DNA from: JAJYTL01 sp046705265
Lineage (GTDB): Bacteria; Pseudomonadota; Alphaproteobacteria; Ferrovibrionales; Ferrovibrionaceae
Direction of reading: 5' to 3'
NCBI GenBank assembly: GCA_046705265.1
Contig: JBJKQL010000074.1
Location: forward strand, 1-22,540
Length of the DNA stretch: 22,540 bases
A program made the translations under genes and the position numbers. Below are positions 22,337 through 22,540 of the stretch, piece by piece. Each line of letters starts with the position of its first letter. Within the stretch, counting starts at the first letter, position 1. The notes under the pieces are model-generated. The model was not told where the DNA came from and did no database searches. It saw nothing but the letters and a program-made list of their open reading frames with translations.

Positions 22337-22540
22337 ATGAGCAACTTCCGGACGATCGATCGCGAAACAGGGTTTTTGCTTCCTCCATCGGTCGACGAGT
22401 GGCTGCCCGAGCGACACTTGGCGCGCTTTGTCGTCGAGGTGATCGACGGCCTCGACCTGCGGGCGATGAGCGGCAGTTATCGCGGCTCTGGCTCGGCGTC
22501 GTACCATCCGCGAATGTTGCTGGGCATTCTGGTTTACGGC
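22258..22540 (+). mobile_element. IS1182-family insertion sequence, left end
   Basis: The family is assigned from the transposase start inside it. The left boundary is estimated from the inverted-repeat-like sequence CAGCCTGTCGGACTTAGCGC and the ~70 bases typical between an IS end and its transposase. Only the 5' part is in the window. It lies downstream of tRNA-Thr(CGT). Confidence 0.6.
22337..22540 (+). CDS. IS1182-family transposase, N-terminal fragment (window edge)
   Basis: The 68 visible codons start MSNFRTIDRETGFLLPPSVD and continue WLPERHLARFVVEVIDGLDL to YHPRMLLGILVYG at the window edge. The HLARFVxExxDxLDLxx...YHPxMLLxxLxYG pattern is characteristic of the IS1182 family DDE transposase N-terminal domain. 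The catalytic DDE core is beyond the edge, so integrity cannot be judged. A GGGCGGGGGA stretch about 8-16 bases upstream may serve as ribosome binding site. Confidence 0.9.
   Translation, partial: MSNFRTIDRETGFLLPPSVDEWLPERHLARFVVEVIDGLDLRAMSGSYRGSGSASYHPRMLLGILVYG

Overview
The window reads as high-GC chromosomal DNA from an alphaproteobacterium, probably Rhodospirillales- or Rhizobiales-like. The main evidence is the divergent tsaD / hemC-hemD-mitofilin-hemY block, the linked gpsA and EVE-domain genes, and the homogentisate genes. The order or genus cannot be fixed from sequence alone.

Region 1 (about 1-5130) is accessory and phage-flavoured. A small serine recombinase (505-1218) has its own promoter, a dyad between promoter and ribosome binding site, and a strong terminator. 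After a 430-base spacer come five small genes (1653-3270) packed with stop/start overlaps and closed by a terminator. One resembles a phage fiber-tail adaptor and another has terminase-small-subunit-like character. A separately transcribed, highly charged 341-aa orphan (3426-4451) follows, then a minus-strand 65-aa coiled-coil-like gene (4773-4970). No capsid, portal, large terminase or replication gene is visible. The region stops before a minus-strand tRNA-His (5130-5207).

Region 2 (5474-12631, all minus) is an aromatic-catabolism operon. In transcription order it holds a TTG-started FAD monooxygenase, a tiny DUF2783 protein, a metallo-beta-lactamase-fold protein with a degenerate metal site, homogentisate dioxygenase (hmgA) and fumarylacetoacetase (fahA). 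After a 206-base gap comes an NAD-dependent aldehyde dehydrogenase. The likely logic is that the monooxygenase plus the small protein make homogentisate, HmgA opens the ring, and FahA cleaves fumarylacetoacetate to fumarate and acetoacetate. The expected maleylacetoacetate isomerase is absent.

Region 3 (12905-17702, minus) holds an enolase-superfamily enzyme of unknown substrate, a Rieske ferredoxin, an EVE-domain protein, gpsA, a small secreted protein and tsaD.

Region 4 (17766-21991, plus) is a tightly coupled heme operon: hemC, hemD, a mitofilin-family membrane protein and hemY. tRNA-Thr(CGT) follows at 22041-22116, and then the left end of an IS1182-family insertion sequence whose transposase runs off the window.

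Most of the window is recognisable core metabolism. The parts least explained by known biology are the 1653-4970 cassette and the metallo-beta-lactamase/DUF2783 pair in the homogentisate operon.
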